Below the pieces are notes generated by a model. That model saw only the letters and a program-made list of their open reading frames with translations. It was not told the origin of the DNA and searched no databases. Of a DNA stretch of 64,000 nt, positions 33,863 to 48,800 are shown piece by piece. Origin of the DNA: Diphasiastrum complanatum (Eukaryota > Streptophyta > Lycopodiopsida > Lycopodiales > Lycopodiaceae); contig CM055108.1 of the NCBI GenBank assembly GCA_029204225.1, positions 3,585,547 through 3,649,546 of the forward strand, given 5' to 3'. The translations under genes and the position numbers were made by a program. The number at the start of each line of letters is the position of its first letter. Within the stretch, counting starts at the first letter, position 1.

Positions 33863-36800
33863 CTACAGAAACAGGGTAAGTATCAATTAGAGCAAGCTAA
33901 GCATTAACTGACGATCAGCCAGCAAACGTGTGACCTTTTGCAATTAGAACGAATACCATGTTTCACAGGTGTAATATACTCACTTATCAATATCCGGAGG
34001 GGCTAAAGGATCAAAGATTTCTTCTTCTTTATGCTCCGTCATGTGAGTCAAGCTTGTGTTTACTGACACACCTGTTTGTACTTCAGCCTGAAACAATAAA
34101 CCATACAACGAGGATGATAGAATCAAACACCCCAACATATCCCGCATGTCTTGCTTCCACCAACACAAAGCAAAGATACTTCCTGAGGACAGGTCAAACT
34201 TTTGCAGTATTGGAGCTAAACCTCCAAATAGAACTCAATAACAGCAAAAATTACGAACCAATGTCAAGTTAATAATCTCATATGATTGGACAAAAAACAA
34301 GAACCCGCCTGCTGATGGTAGTTTCCATATCCTGCATAAGAGCCATATGCATATCCAGGATCTTGTGGAGGAGTATAGCCATATCCATCATAGCCTTGTC
34401 CATACCCATAATACCCGGCATTCCATTGATTTGGATCCTGTTGAGGTTGGCCCCAGCCTGCTGCTGGCAGCTGTTTGTGGCCAGAAATCAATGACCCAAA
34501 TTACACATTCGTACAAAAGTTTCATACCCATTGTGTAACATTGTTCGTAGTGAATGAATTAATCAAGAGCAAAAATATCTACTCTCTAATTTCTCTTAAA
34601 AAAAATGCCACTAGCCTGTGTGATCGAACACTGCTCCCAAGTAGTAAATAAAGTCAAAATATACAATTGACATGAATCAAAAAAAAAAAAATCCAAATCT
34701 GACACTTGACTCTCTGATCGAGGCCCTGCTCCCAAGTATTGAATGAAGTATAAGTATACAACTAACATGCATCTTTAAAAAAAAAGAACAAATTAATTTG
34801 GTACCACCTGCTTATTGGCAGGACTTCTACCCCAAGATAATCGAATGGGTTGCTGTCCAATCACAGTACCATGGAGCCTTTGCAACGCTTCCTCAGCACA
34901 AGCCCTGAATGGAGATGAGCTAAGTTAATGCTGAATGAGCAATCACTTGACAATAGAATAGCACAAGATGACTGCTGTTCAAGAAATAGCCAACAAGTTA
35001 GAAAACAAGCAAAGAGCAGAAAATACTGAAGACCAGAACCAAGTATCCGTCATCTGCTGATACCATCATACTAATTCAGTACAGCAAGAACACAAGCATG
35101 AAGGAGACTCACATCAATAAAGCCATTAATATATTTCACACTTCAACAAGGCCAGAAAACATCATGGTTCTAGAATACATATGATACTCTTAATTACTTT
35201 CAAGGAGCTCTAATTCTATAATTTGCACCATCTTGTATGTTTTAAAATGTAATTCTAGATTCAGTGTTTTGAAGTAAACATGTTATAATAGTGATAATGC
35301 ATAACAGTTGATATGATCGTGTTCTACAACAGCAAATATATATTCAATGTCCATAAATGGTGCAAATTTCAAACATTAGTTTTCGGGGCCCCAAAACCCC
35401 AAAAGAAGTCAGCTTCCAAAAATATGATTTCAATTTTTATTCTTTTGGCAAGGGATTTTTTACAAAGGAAAACAAATAAAAAAAAATTGATGTTCTGTAC
35501 GTACAGAGCCCATTGGTACAAAACAGAACGTTCTAAACCAAAAGGTTCCAAACGGGTATCTATTGTACTAACATGAGCAAAAAGATCACATCCTTACACA
35601 AAATAGAGAGGACAGTGCAAGATCGATTATGGACGGGTGAAATAATAACAATCTTCACAAGAATCTGCTGAGAATGAGCTGAATATACTGTGCTAACTGA
35701 AGCTAAGCTACTCTAGCCAAAGAGCCACTCTGTAATCAATCAACCTATAAATAATCACATGCCTATTTATAATATCTGTTGCCCTAGACTCTGTGAATTA
35801 GGGCCAGAGGGACAATAATCACCATCCTATGGTGCAGGAATGACTCTAATACATGCCGAAGTATGACTGACTCAAGTCCCCAACGTAATATGGCTCAAAT
35901 GAAAACAACTATAGAAGCATAATACCACTCATTTGAAATACTATAAAAATTCCAACAATAATATAGCGAAGTAGTTCTCAAGAAAAGAGGAACCATGTCT
36001 AGACAACTGATCCCATCACAGTCTAAGATTTAGAGTTACCACACTGAAATGAACAAGGACTATCAAAAAAAGTACAAATACGAATCACATGCTGGAAGCA
36101 TCCAATAGGACATTTGTTGTCAAAAAACTAATACCAGGCCTCTGCCATAATGTGTCATAGGAATTTTGTTGCATAGAATGATAGAACATTGAATGTAACA
36201 ATGTGACTTGAAGCAAAACAATATTGAATACCAGATGGCCTCTGCTGCCAAAGATATACCATACTGTATGTCTAATCCACCCAAGAGTACTACCTGAATG
36301 TAGGAGTGTAAATGATTGAATTATCTACGATACGAAACAAGGCTGCAACGCCTTGATTCAGATTTTTCTCTGCAACTCAAGAACATGCAGTTGGAATCGC
36401 TAGTATGTCAGAAATTGTGAACTCCTGCAACTTTGTCGCGACACAAAGCGAAGCAAAGGACGAATGGCGAACAATTCGCGAAAGTCAACATACCTCGAAA
36501 ACCCTAAGACATGAAGCGAAGCGAAACTCGAAGCTCGAATGATTCGCGAAAGTCAAACATGCCTCCAGGACCAAAAGACACGGCACGACACGAAACGAAA
36601 AGAAAACGAAGGAAAATCTTTCCCGCTGCCAGTTGGCAGCTCAACGAGCGTGGAGTCTTAAACTTCACGCTCAACTGAAACAGTTAGCAATAACGGAGAG
36701 TAACTGATTAGTTGATTAGCGTTAACTATTCTTGTAATTCTCTGTTTAGCTATCTAGTAAACTCCACACAGTGGACATATAAACAATTCTTTGGATCAAC

Positions 36801-39800
36801 GGCACAGAAAAGAGTGCGAGAGTAGAGCAGAAAAAGAAAAGAATAGAAAAAATAGAGAAACGAAATAGTTGTGCATGAAAGTCTGCCAATGAGCAGAACA
36901 CAATGAAAGAGCAGAGTGTCAGGCCGCCAACGAGCGAGACACTGATCATCTCGCTCTAAAAATCAAACTGATAATACAGTTGTTCTCTCTTGTCCATCTC
37001 CTTGTTTTCCGCTGTCTTGATTGCTAGAATGATTTCCGTTCTGTGATCTGTAGTCGCGTGTCTAAGATCCTGCAAGCTTCCGCACAAGAAAATTCAAAAG
37101 AAACAAATCCGTTCGCGATACAAAACCCATTCGCGACATGGTATCAGAGCCTACAGGTTATAACTACTGATATCTGAACAATGATTCTCTAGGCAACACA
37201 ATATGGCTACAACGATCCGGACAAGATTAGCAATCAGTCTTGATGGCGCAAATTACAGGATATGGAAATTCAAAATCAAAACACTTTTGAAGGGCGAAGG
37301 CATCTGGTCGGTGACCGAACTCTCAGAGGTGCAGCCTCCAGAGGGAGACCCGAGCAGAGCTGAATGGATCAGAAAGGATGAGCGTGCAATGGCGATCATC
37401 GTTTCGTCCATCAACAAAGATCTACTCATGCAGATTGAAGACTGCGAAAGCAGCCATGCAGCATGGGAAAGATTAAAATAGAAGTACGAAGTGAGGACTG
37501 CAGCTTCAGTGATGCATCTTCACAATCAGCTGCAATCCATACGATGGGATGGCACCCAGTTAGACCGGCATCTTGAGAAGATCAAAACGATCTTCGCTCA
37601 ACTCGCTGCATCAGGACAGGAGCACCAGGTCCCATCACCACAACAGTTGATGTACTTCATGAAGTCTCTACCTACGTCCTATCAGCCGTTGAGAATGCTC
37701 ATACTGAGTCTACCAAATATGACATTTCGACAAAGCAATTGGTCTTGTCGCTGATGAGAGACTGATGAGGGACCAAGGAGAAGGAAGCAGTGATCAAGAG
37801 AAAGCTCTCTTCACAAAAGGAAAGAACAAGAACAAGAACAAACCCAAATTTGACAAGACAAAGTCCTTGAATCAACAATCTTCTTCCTGTGATCACTGTA
37901 ACAAACCAGGCCATACAGCCAACAAATGCTGGTTCAATCCAGCAATACCTTGCATGCACTGCAAGAAGAAGGGGCACTCTGCATACGATTGCAGATTCAA
38001 CCCAAAAAGAAAGAACAAAGCTGAGAAAGCAAATGTTGCAGAGTCATCCAAAGATGCAGATAGAGGTGATGAAGCCTTCACAATAGTTGATGAAGCTTCA
38101 ACGAGCTACACTGAACAAGACTACGATGTAGTCATTGATTCAGGAGCAACATCACACATCACCTGCAACAAGAAAATCTTGATCAACTTCAGAGAACTCA
38201 AAAACAACAGAGCAGTGATTCTAGGTGATGGGAGCAGACACGATGTCAAAGGCATTGGGACTCTATAGCTGCGAACACTGTCATGTCCAGCAGAGCTGCC
38301 AGGAGCACTCTACGTCTCTTCACTGAGAAAAGATCTGCTATCAATCTCCAAGATGGCAGATCTTGGAATTCGAGTTTTTCGATGGCAATACATGCCGCAT
38401 GATCGAGAAAACAACAAACAAATTGCTGACGGTTGGATGCAAAGAAGGAAACCTCTACCAAGCCAAGATAATCAGCAATTCTGATAGCATATTAAATGCA
38501 TTAGAAAATGAAGATCAACTTTGGCACAGGAGAATGTATCATCTGAACATGAGGAACTTGTATGACATGTGCAAGAAAGACACAGTCACAGGTCTAAAGA
38601 TATCAAGACCCGATACTGAGTTCTGCGAAGCCTGTCAGAAAGGCGAACAGCATCGGAATCCATTCACATGAGGAAAAAAGAGCCAAAGAAGTTCTTGAGC
38701 TCGTCCACTTAGATGTCTGTGGACCGATGAAAGTGGATTCGCTCTCAGGATCGAGGTATTTCCTGACGTTCATAGATGATTACAGCCGGATGACTACGAT
38801 TTACTACCTAAAGAAAAAATCTAAAGTGTTTGACTCTTTCAAGAAGTTCGTGGCATTTGCAGAGCGACACACCTCAAGGAAGATTCAGATCATCAGATCT
38901 GACAATGTAGGTGAGTACAAGAGCAAAGAATTCTCAAAATTCTGCCAAGAACAGGGGATAGAGCATCAGTTCACTCCTGCGTACACACCAGAATATAATG
39001 GTGTCGCAGAAAGAAGAAATAGGACGCTAGTCGAAGGAGCCAGATGCACGATGGCACATGCTCGATTGCCAAGTCAATTCTAGGCTGAGGGACAGTACAC
39101 CTGCAGAACAGATCAACAACGATAGCGCTGGAAAACAAGACACCGTACGAAATGTGGACAGGTAGAAAGCCTGATCTATTTGGATGTTCAACATACAAGC
39201 ACATTCCAAAAGAAAAAAAGGTATGGTGTTGATTATTTCGACACATTCGCCTATGGTCAAGACGACAAGCATACAGCTGCTCCTTGCATACGCTACACAA
39301 CACAATCTGGAAATTCACCAGATTGATGTAAAGACAGCCTTTCTCGACGGAGATCTAGAGGAAGAAATCTTCATGAAGCAGCCTGAAGGATTTGAAGACC
39401 CCAACAATCGACAATATGTCAATCAATTGCAGAGATGCATTTATGGTCTAAAGCAGGCATCACAAGCTTGGTACAAGAAGCTCGACAGTCTTCTGAAATC
39501 TCTAGACTTCAATCCTACACAACCAGACTGTAATGTCTACATAAAAAGAGTAGGAAAAGATTTTGTGATACTGACTATTTTCGTGGATGATTCCCTTATA
39601 TAGATAACTCCTTGATGCTAATCAAGGACACGACGAGTCGGATTTGTGAAAATTATGAAATCATAGATCTAGGAGAAGCAACAAAATGCCTAAGGCAGAA
39701 GATCAGAAGAGATCGAATAAAAGGCGGAATGCATTTGAGTCAATCTGAATACGCCAGAAAAGTGAAGCAGTATCACATGATGGACTGCAAAGAAAACGCC

Positions 39801-42800
39801 ACACCAATGATAGCTGGAGCCAAGCTGACGAAGCAGGATTGCCCGAAAACAGAGGAAGAAAAACAGAAGACGGAAGGTATACCCTACCAAAACCTAATCG
39901 ATAGTCTGATGTACCTTACAATTTGTACCAGAGCCGATCTGGCTTTCTCTGTTTATGCTTTAAGCCAATTCTTCTCCAATTCTGGCATGGCGCATTGGCA
40001 AGTGGCAAAATGAATCTTGCAATATCTGAAGGGTACCCAAAATATGGGATTAACCTACAAAGCAGAGAATGAAAAGAAAGGATTCGAGCTGCACCACTAC
40101 AGTGATGCAAGCTAGGCGAGCTGCAAAGATGACAACAAGTCCGTAACTGGAGGATGTTCAATAGTGTGCGGAGCAGCAATCAGCTGGATATGCAAAAAGC
40201 AAACCTTGGTAGCTCAATCCTCATGCGAAGCTGAATACGTCGCAGCTTCAAACGTGGCGAACGAGGTAGTTTGGTTGCAGATGATGCTAGAGGCAATTGG
40301 GATACCACAAGGAGGACCATGCACGATGATGATGGATTCTCAGAGTGCCATTTATCTATCCCAGGATCTTGTCTTCCATTCCAAGACAAAACACATACCT
40401 CTGAAGTACCATCACATTCGAGATTTGATCTCGAAAGGAGAGCTCCAAGTCCAGTACATAAAGTCTGAAGACATGATTGCAGATATGCTCACGAAGCCGC
40501 TCGACAAGCCACTCTTCGCAAAACAAAGAAAGGCAATTGGATTAAACGTGCAAAGCTGCAAGGTTTAAGAGGGAGTGTCAGAAATTGTGAACCTCTGTAA
40601 CTTTGCCGCGACACGAAGCAAAGGACGAATGGCGAACAATTCGCGAAAGTCAACGTACCTCGAAAACCCTAAGACACGAAGCGAAGCGAAACTCGAAGGT
40701 CGAATGATTCGCGAAAGTCAAACATGCCTCCAGGACCAAAAGACACGACACCACACGAAACGAAAAAAAAAACGAAGGAAAATCTTTTGCGCTACCAGCT
40801 GGCAGCTCAACGGGCATGGAGTCTTAAACTTCACGCTTAGCTGAAACAATTAGCAATAATGGTGAGTAACTGATTAGTTGATTAGCGTTAACTACTCTTG
40901 TGATTCTCTGTTTAACGATCTTGTAAACTCCACACACTGGATCAACAGAATACACAGAAAAGAGTGCGAGAGTAGAGCAAAAAAAGAAAAGAATAGAAAA
41001 AATAGAGAAACGAAATAATTGTGCATGAAAGTTTGCCAACGAGCAGAACACAGTGAAAGAGCATAATGTTAGGCCGCCAACGAGCGAGACACTGATCATC
41101 TCGCTCTTATAATCAAACTGATAATACAGTTGCTCTCTCTTGTCCATCTCCTTGTTTTCCGCTATCTTGATTGCAAATGATTTCTATTCTGTGATCTGTA
41201 GTCACGTGTCTAGGATCCTGCAAGCTTCCACACAAGAAAATTCAAAAAAAAACAAATCCGTTCGCAATACAAAACCCACTCGCGACATAGTAATCAGTCG
41301 AAAAAATGAAAATGCCAACCTTTGCCGTGGGGCGAACATAAAGCCACTCCCTGGCTGAACCTTGGAAACTTTGATGCCACAAGGCAAACCAAGAGGCCAA
41401 GAATGCCATTTGAAGTAGAAGGCATGAAGACACTCATCTAAAGCGAATGAATGCCTAATACATAAAGAGTCAACCATGTAATAATCAAAACCATTTGTGC
41501 CAGGAATATTTATCACCAAAACTTTAAAAAGCACAAGCACGTCACAGATCCTAGAAATAGAAAGCAAGAGTGTAAGTATATTGGAGAGTCACTGAACAAC
41601 ATAGAAGTTGATGCTAGGTATCTGATTTGGAACAATTCGTGAACTCAAATCGTAACAGCAAGCATATGATTGGCAACAACTTGTGGCTCATCTATAACAC
41701 CTATACATCGTCTATACAGGCCCTAGACTCAGCACATAATGGGCTAAGGTATGTTCAAACAGATTATCAACATATTTGATAATAGACATGATGGATTCAC
41801 TGACAGGAACTAACATGCGAAGATGTAAACAGGAAAATGAAACATCTAAGGCTATGGAGTCTAGATGTCCAATCGACAAGCTCAAAAAAGTGCATTCTTT
41901 TAATGTCTAAACTTGTGTTCCAAAGTGTCAGCATTCAGTTTTTTCCTTTAACCTTCCAAAGACAAAGAATTAAATGAACCATGCTCTCAATAGAACATAG
42001 TCAGAATCACATAAGTTTCATACACTAACAAAACAGAGGAAGATGCAATCATGCCTTGTATGACGAACACGAACAAGACAATTTCCAAATCATCCATTTC
42101 CAATATCATGATGAAACTTAATTGAATAAGCTTGTTTCTTGCTAAAAAAAATTCTTCTCTCTCTTGTTCTTCAATACTATGTCATATTCAAGTACGTCCG
42201 AAGTTCCTAACAGTTCACATACCACAGGACCAAGGTGTATAATGTAGGCTATGCCAAGCTAAGAACTCCAGTGCTTTTAAGAGACTTGAACCAATTTGAA
42301 GGTGCAAGAATGGTTGACTTATAAACATTCATATTCAAAAATCAAGGTGTCACCAAAGTCAGCGCAAGCCCATGAAACAATATCAACCATAGACAGTCAC
42401 ACCAACTCCAAACCAAATAATCTGACTCCAAATAAAGTAACATAGAAAGTTCATTTGTATGACTGGCTTCACTATCCATATGCTAGGAAAACTCATACAT
42501 ACCTGTACGTAAATTGAACAAAACCACAGCCTTTTCCAAGAGGTATTTTGACATAAACCAACTCCCCAAACTGACCAAAAACCTGCCTCAAATCCTCATC
42601 TGTAACGGTAGGATCCAGTCCACCAACAAATATCTGTGGCACAATCAGCGATCACATTGGTTCACAAAGATTATCAAATCATACATATATTTGGAAACCT
42701 CACACTTAAGTACTAAGAATGTTAAGGGAGATACTTCAATGCTTGTCTTAACCACATTCTGATTTGTAAGTGGTTCGATGACTTTTGCAGGTGATGAAAT

Positions 42801-45800
42801 TTCTCTACAAAATCTGAGTTATAACAAGACAAATACAAGTGGACATGACAAGAACTCTCATTATTAACAACTCAGTCATTGGACGAGCCTTCTTGGGCAC
42901 ACTGGATGTGGGGTCAAAATGGGCTCCAAACAGAGAAGGGTTTCATAAAGGACTTGGTGGATGGGATAAGAAACCAACCAGAGAAGTTACCTGACTCCAA
43001 ATCATATGAATTTCTGATTGACTCATTAAATTTCTCAAACTACTCCTGTTGGGAAATAAAAAGATGGGAAACATGCCAAGAAAGAAAGCTCTCAATGCTT
43101 GAAGAAGCCTTAGCAGTGGTGGTTAAGACAATACCATTGTTACAAGGAACTCTTCCGAGGTGGGAAATTGGCTGAATGCAGATGTCGACATGACTTGTTC
43201 CTATGATTGTTTAGAAAATATGACATCCAAGCACAGATATAATTTGTCTGTTCATGTTTTGGTTATTAAATATCACAGGCATGAATCCTGTGGGCACTCA
43301 AGCAATTTCATACAGGTATTCTAATAATCTAATTTTGAACATTGAATCCTAACATCCAGAAACTGATTATAGGACAAGGCAACCATGCACCCTCAACCAC
43401 AAAAGAAAGGTCAATTCACAAGTAGCTGAAGTTTGTAAATGAAAAACTAAATTTTGGCAAAGCACTCCTGATATTTCTACCATTTTTGCACTCCAATTGC
43501 TTATTAAATAGAGAACAAAAATCTTTGTATGAAAAGAGGAACAAGACAAGATACAGCAAACACGGTCTCAGTGCAAGTTAAAGGGAACATGTCTCTCTTT
43601 GACATTGTAACGTACGAGCTTGTGCAAGCAATTCAGCATTCCCCAATTATGCGTTCATTTGTCCTAGTTTTCACTTGAATAGAGACTACGGGACTAGTGA
43701 AATTTACACTACAAAGTTCTGGATCTTACTGATAGAAAACAATGTAGAGAAATAATGCTAGCAGCTATACAGCTCTTATTGGGGTTGTTATTTGGTAAAA
43801 TTTGACTGCAAACTGCATCAATGGTGGCACCAGTCTATCACGGGTCTAATGGAATATAACTACTATAAAATGGAGAAGGTTTTGTTGGCCAAAAATTTAG
43901 CTGCTTTCAAAAGTATTGGAGGAAAATTGAAATCTATGCTCTGCTTGAATTCAAGTTGAATCTTCTTTGTGCTCTTTGTTAGATTTTATGGTTGTCAACA
44001 AAGTTACATAAGGTTAAAAAGGCTCTGAGTGAACTTCTGCAATTTTACTTGATTGATATTGATGTTAATAGATAAAGCTTTGAACCTATTGTACTGATTT
44101 TTCATTTGGGTTGGGCCCCTAGAATACTTAGCCTAGTCGTAGCATATTGCTGTAATTGCTTGTTTTATAAAAAGTTTAAATTGGTATCAAAGCTTTGGCA
44201 ATCCTACTGGAGATGTCAACGCTGAGCATTGGACCACCCCAGCCTTATGCCAGCTAGTCCTTTTCACAGGTGCAGGGGTGACAATTGTTGGAGCTGCGTC
44301 ATGTCATTAAAATTTTCACATTTTTGTTTAAGGCTTTGTAAAGTTTCATAGGGCCTAAAAAGTTCCATTGCCTCAATAAAATGAAGGTGGGCCCCTCTCT
44401 AGGCCTCTATAAGCTACCAAATCGATAACTATTGGTTAGTGATAATTATTATCTTTCTAGATTTGTAGCATTATTTATGACTTCTAATTTACTAAGTTGC
44501 CAAGGATAGGTACATGACAAGCTGCATTATTCTTAGTGGGCCAGACAGTAGACTCAAAGAACAGGTCAAGGCGTGATCGACCTGAATTCAACCATGTAAC
44601 CAAATATTGGAATAGCAGGTAGTGGTCTTAAATACAGTTTCACAGTGCGGTGGAGCCTCATTCTACACAACGGCTAGGTCTTTGAGAGGAGCTTCAATAT
44701 CCTTCTAGTGGCAAAGTAACATATTCCTTCACAATGTCAAGAATCAAATATGTAACATCAAGCATTCACCATAAGCAATCACCAAGGAGGCGGACGAAGA
44801 ACACGCAATATCACTCTATCACACTAAATCATACTGAATGTAAAATGTACAAATAAACCATGAACCCTGATAGAGAAAAAAAACCTAGGAATAGATTACT
44901 AAACTAGCCTAGGCTAGTTACAGCTGATAGTTGTCAATAATAAAGTACATCGTGAACAGTAACCAAGAAGTGTAACAATGAAGTTTATCATTGATTTCTA
45001 ACACTCTCCCTCAATGATAAAATTACATTCTTCTATTCCTAAGAGACTACGAACTCAAATTTACATTTACCTAAAGACTTAGTAAAAATATCAGCCACTT
45101 AATCTTCAGATTTACACAAAAAACTAGATCAATGGCGCCATCAATTATTTTCTCTCGAACAAAGCGATGATGTATCTTAATGTGTTTTGTTCGAGCATGT
45201 AGAATTGGGTTTTTGGCAAGATGGATACAGCTTTTGTTGTCGCAATATACAGTTGTAGCATCCACCTGTGATTGACCCAAATCAGTAAGCAGTCTTCGCA
45301 GCCATATTACCTCTTGTGCAGCATTGCTAAGTGCACGATACTCAGCTTCCGTCAAAGATAAGGCTACTGTAGGTTGCTTCTTGCTACTCCAAGAAATAGC
45401 AGTTGTACCATAGCTAAATGTATGACCGCTGGTAGATCGTCTATCATCAATATTTCCTGCCCAATCAACATCTGTATAACCTACCAACATTAGGGCTTCA
45501 GACTGATCATACTTCAAGCCAAAATTTAACGTGCCTCGAACATATCTCAAAATACGTTTAGCAACTTTCCAATAAGTCTGACTAGGTTTTTGCATAAATT
45601 GACTTCCCACACCAACAACATAAGCAATATCAGGACACGTTTGTGTCAAATAGATTAAACTGCCCACTAACTGCCTATATAAGTATGCATCAACTTTCTC
45701 GGCTTCATCAAATGTAGAAAGTTTGGTATTGGCCTCCATTGGAGTACTTAGTGACTTGCAATCCTGCATATTGAACTTATACAATAGATCCCGTGCATAC

Positions 45801-48800
45801 TTGCTTTGCATAAGAATAACAATGTCTTCCTTTTGCAAACTTCAATACCAAGACAATAATGCATCAACCCTAAATCGCTCATGTCAAAGGTATTGGAAAG
45901 GTATGATTTGCTTTCATCAATTAAGCCCATATTACTTCTTGTAATAATCAAATCATCGACATAGAGGACAAGGAACACTATATCTGAGTTTTGCCTAAGA
46001 ATGTAAAGATTAGGATCAGCATCACTCTTTACCATTCCCCTTCGTTTGAAATGTTCATCAATGCAAGAGTACCACACTCGTGGCACTTGCTTCAATCCAT
46101 ATATGGCTTTGTTGAGTTTACAAACCAAATGATCTCTCCCTGGCTCAACAAACCCTTGAGGTTGCTCTAAATATACCTCTTCATCCAACACTCCATTAAG
46201 AAAAGCAGATTTGACGTCCATTTGCTGGATTTTCCACCCATAGAAAGCAGAAATTGCAATGATAGAACGAATAGTTACCATTTTGGCTACGGGTGCGAAG
46301 GTCTCCTCAAAGTCTATACCTTCTTGCTGCTCAAAACCTCTTGCAACTAGTCGTGCCTTGTACTTATTGAGTTGCCCATCCACTCCATACATCGTCTTGT
46401 AGATCCACTTACATGTGATAGGCATCTCACCATCAGGTAGCTCAACCAAGTCCCACGTTTTGTTCTTCGATATAGCCTCCATTTCTATTTCCATAGCTGC
46501 ACGCCACTCCTTGTGTTCTTTTGCTTCATTAAAAGTTTTAGGTTCTTGAGCCGTTAACATGGATCCCATCAGGGCTAGATTCATCTCTAGTCGAGTTGGA
46601 GGTTTTCGATTTCTGCTTGATCTCCTAAGCTCTCCCTGCTCACTTGATTCGGGAGTATCTCCCTTATTAGCATCACCTGTTACTGACAAGTACCACGTAG
46701 GCAGTCTCATTATTAACCCTGTCTTTTTCAATTGGCTCTTCCATATCGACATCAACTTCTTTCTTCACCTTTACTTTGGCTTTATCATCAAAGGAATCAA
46801 TTGTCAATTTCATTTGGTCATTTTGACCCATCTCATCAAAAGTAGCATCTCTGGAAATCATGATCTTTTGTGCATTTGTGTCATACATCATGTATGCCTT
46901 GGCTTTTTCATCATATCCAAGAAAAATACACTTAACAGCTTTTGCATCCAGTTTCTTTTGTTTTTTATCAGGCACATGAGCGTAAGCATCAGAACCAAAT
47001 ACTCGTAAATGAGAAACATTAGGTTTCTTTCCAATAAAAGCTTCGTAAGGTGTCTTACCCTCCACGGACTTCGTAGGACACCGATTCAAGATATGAGTAG
47101 CTGTGTTGCATGCTTCTGCCCAAAAGGTATTTGGCAAATCCTTGCTCTTAAGCATTGCCCTAGCCATCTCCACAATGGTTCTGTTCTTTCGTTCTGCAAC
47201 TCCATTCTATTGTGGTGAATAGGGTGCAGTAGTTTGCCTCTTGATCCCCTAATCCTTGCAAAAATCTATAAACTCTGTTGAAAAATACTCACCGCCACCA
47301 TCTGATCTGAGAGTTTTAATATAACATCCTGTTTGTTTTTCAACTCGTCACAAACATCGGATGTGACTCACTCAGACTATTCAATGTCAATTGCACGATC
47401 TCACGATCCTGTACTCGCTCTCCAACTGCTGCTAATTGGTCACGAATCTCTTTGATCTTTAGTATGTGATCGGCAATAGTTGCTCCATCATCCATCCGCA
47501 ATGTATGCAACTTCGTCTTCAGAAATAGTATTCGAGATGTGTTTGTTGTTTCAAACAATGCCTTCAATGTATCCCACGCTTCTTTCGGTCCTTCTGAATC
47601 CAAAATATAGGGAATAATTGCATCTCTAACTGATAAGCTGATGACATTTTGTGCTTTCCGTTTTCTCCTGTCAAATGCCCGCTGATCTTCTTCAATCACT
47701 GGCCTTGTCTCTTCACCTGTCATGATCTCCCATAACTCCTTTTCCATCAAAATATTCTTCAGTTTGAATTTCCAAACTGCATAGTTGTCGGCTCCTTCCA
47801 ATTTGCTTGACTCATTAAGGACACTCTCACTTAGAGATGCCATTACTAGATAGATGAGTCCGGATCACGAAATTTATCACACCACAAAACTGTATATTTT
47901 TTTTTTGGTTGTACACCTGATATCGGTACGACACGGGGGTGCGGGGGTGCACGACTGCTTGGGATTTTCTTTAGCTCGCGCGCGTGGATCCGATATTGGT
48001 ACGGATATGCGATAGTGGTACGACGCGCGGATGTACGACTACTCAGGATTTCCTTTACCTCTGGCGCGTCGATCCGATATTAGTACGAATCAAGATGAAA
48101 AGTAAAGAGAATATAAGAACTTTCAGAGGGAATATTCTAAATTTCCCACTTCGGCGCGGCCGCTATACCGCCTCCTCTTTGCAAAGATTTTGAAGTGTGT
48201 GATCGTTCAAAAAGGCAAAATATCAGTAATGTGAAAAGTATGAAGCCTCATAAACTCTGAATGGCAATACTAGACACTATCTAGTGTAATCTGCAGTTCC
48301 TCAAACAGACAAATGAGAGATTTCTTGGCAAACCTCTCTCACAAATAACACTTTTCACAAAAGCTAGAAAGTATTGTAAAAAAAAAAATCTCCCTACTCA
48401 ACAGATTTTCAATCTATCTGATGTTGCCCTTGTAGGAAATCAAAGTGCCAAGATCCTTCTAACATTCAATCTCCATATACAAGAAGAAGAAAAAGAGGAA
48501 GAAGAAGAAGAGGGAGATGGTTAGGCACCCTCAAGGAGAGAGAAAGTAGTAGCAATGCTTGAAAGGGAATGAATTACAAATGAACAAAGAGTACATATAA
48601 ATAGGCCTTCCAAGGGCCTAGACTCTTCCAAACTCTAAGCAGCTTGTCACTTTGAACACCCAAAAAATCCAGCAACATGCCACTTTGAACCAATGTACTA
48701 ATTGACATGATCTTTTCCCCTCCTCCATTAGTACAAAATGGCTTCAAAGAATGCTTGATTTCAGCCTTTTCCAAAACATTAACTTGAGAAGCTTGCTCAT

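Larger units (their letters stand above)
36406..41287 (+). mobile_element. Ty1/copia element 8, both LTRs, 5-bp target duplication
   Basis: LTRs lie at 36406-37138 and 40576-41287, with TGTCAG starts and GACA ends. TAGTA is present at 36401-36405 and again at 41288-41292, the expected 5-bp target duplication. The element lies antisense to the host gene. Stops, frameshifts and a deletion near 39215 (integrase end to mid reverse transcriptase) disable it. LTRs differ by several percent by eye, so insertion is not recent. Confidence 0.93.
34905..42502 (-). other. RBP45/47-like intron, 7.6 kb, hosting copia 8
   Basis: Donor GTATGT and acceptor CATTCAG bound it. The copia insertion at 36406-41287 accounts for 4.9 kb. 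The remaining flanks (34905-36405 and 41288-42502) show no gene or element I can identify. Confidence 0.85.

Noticed and set aside
42879-43175. 98-codon plus frame in the host intron as a gene
   Set aside because: No recognised domain, no partner exons and antisense to the host gene; left as unassigned.
44176-44196. GGTATCAAAGC as the primer site of another retroelement
   Set aside because: No LTR end CA precedes it and no gag follows; a chance or very old match.
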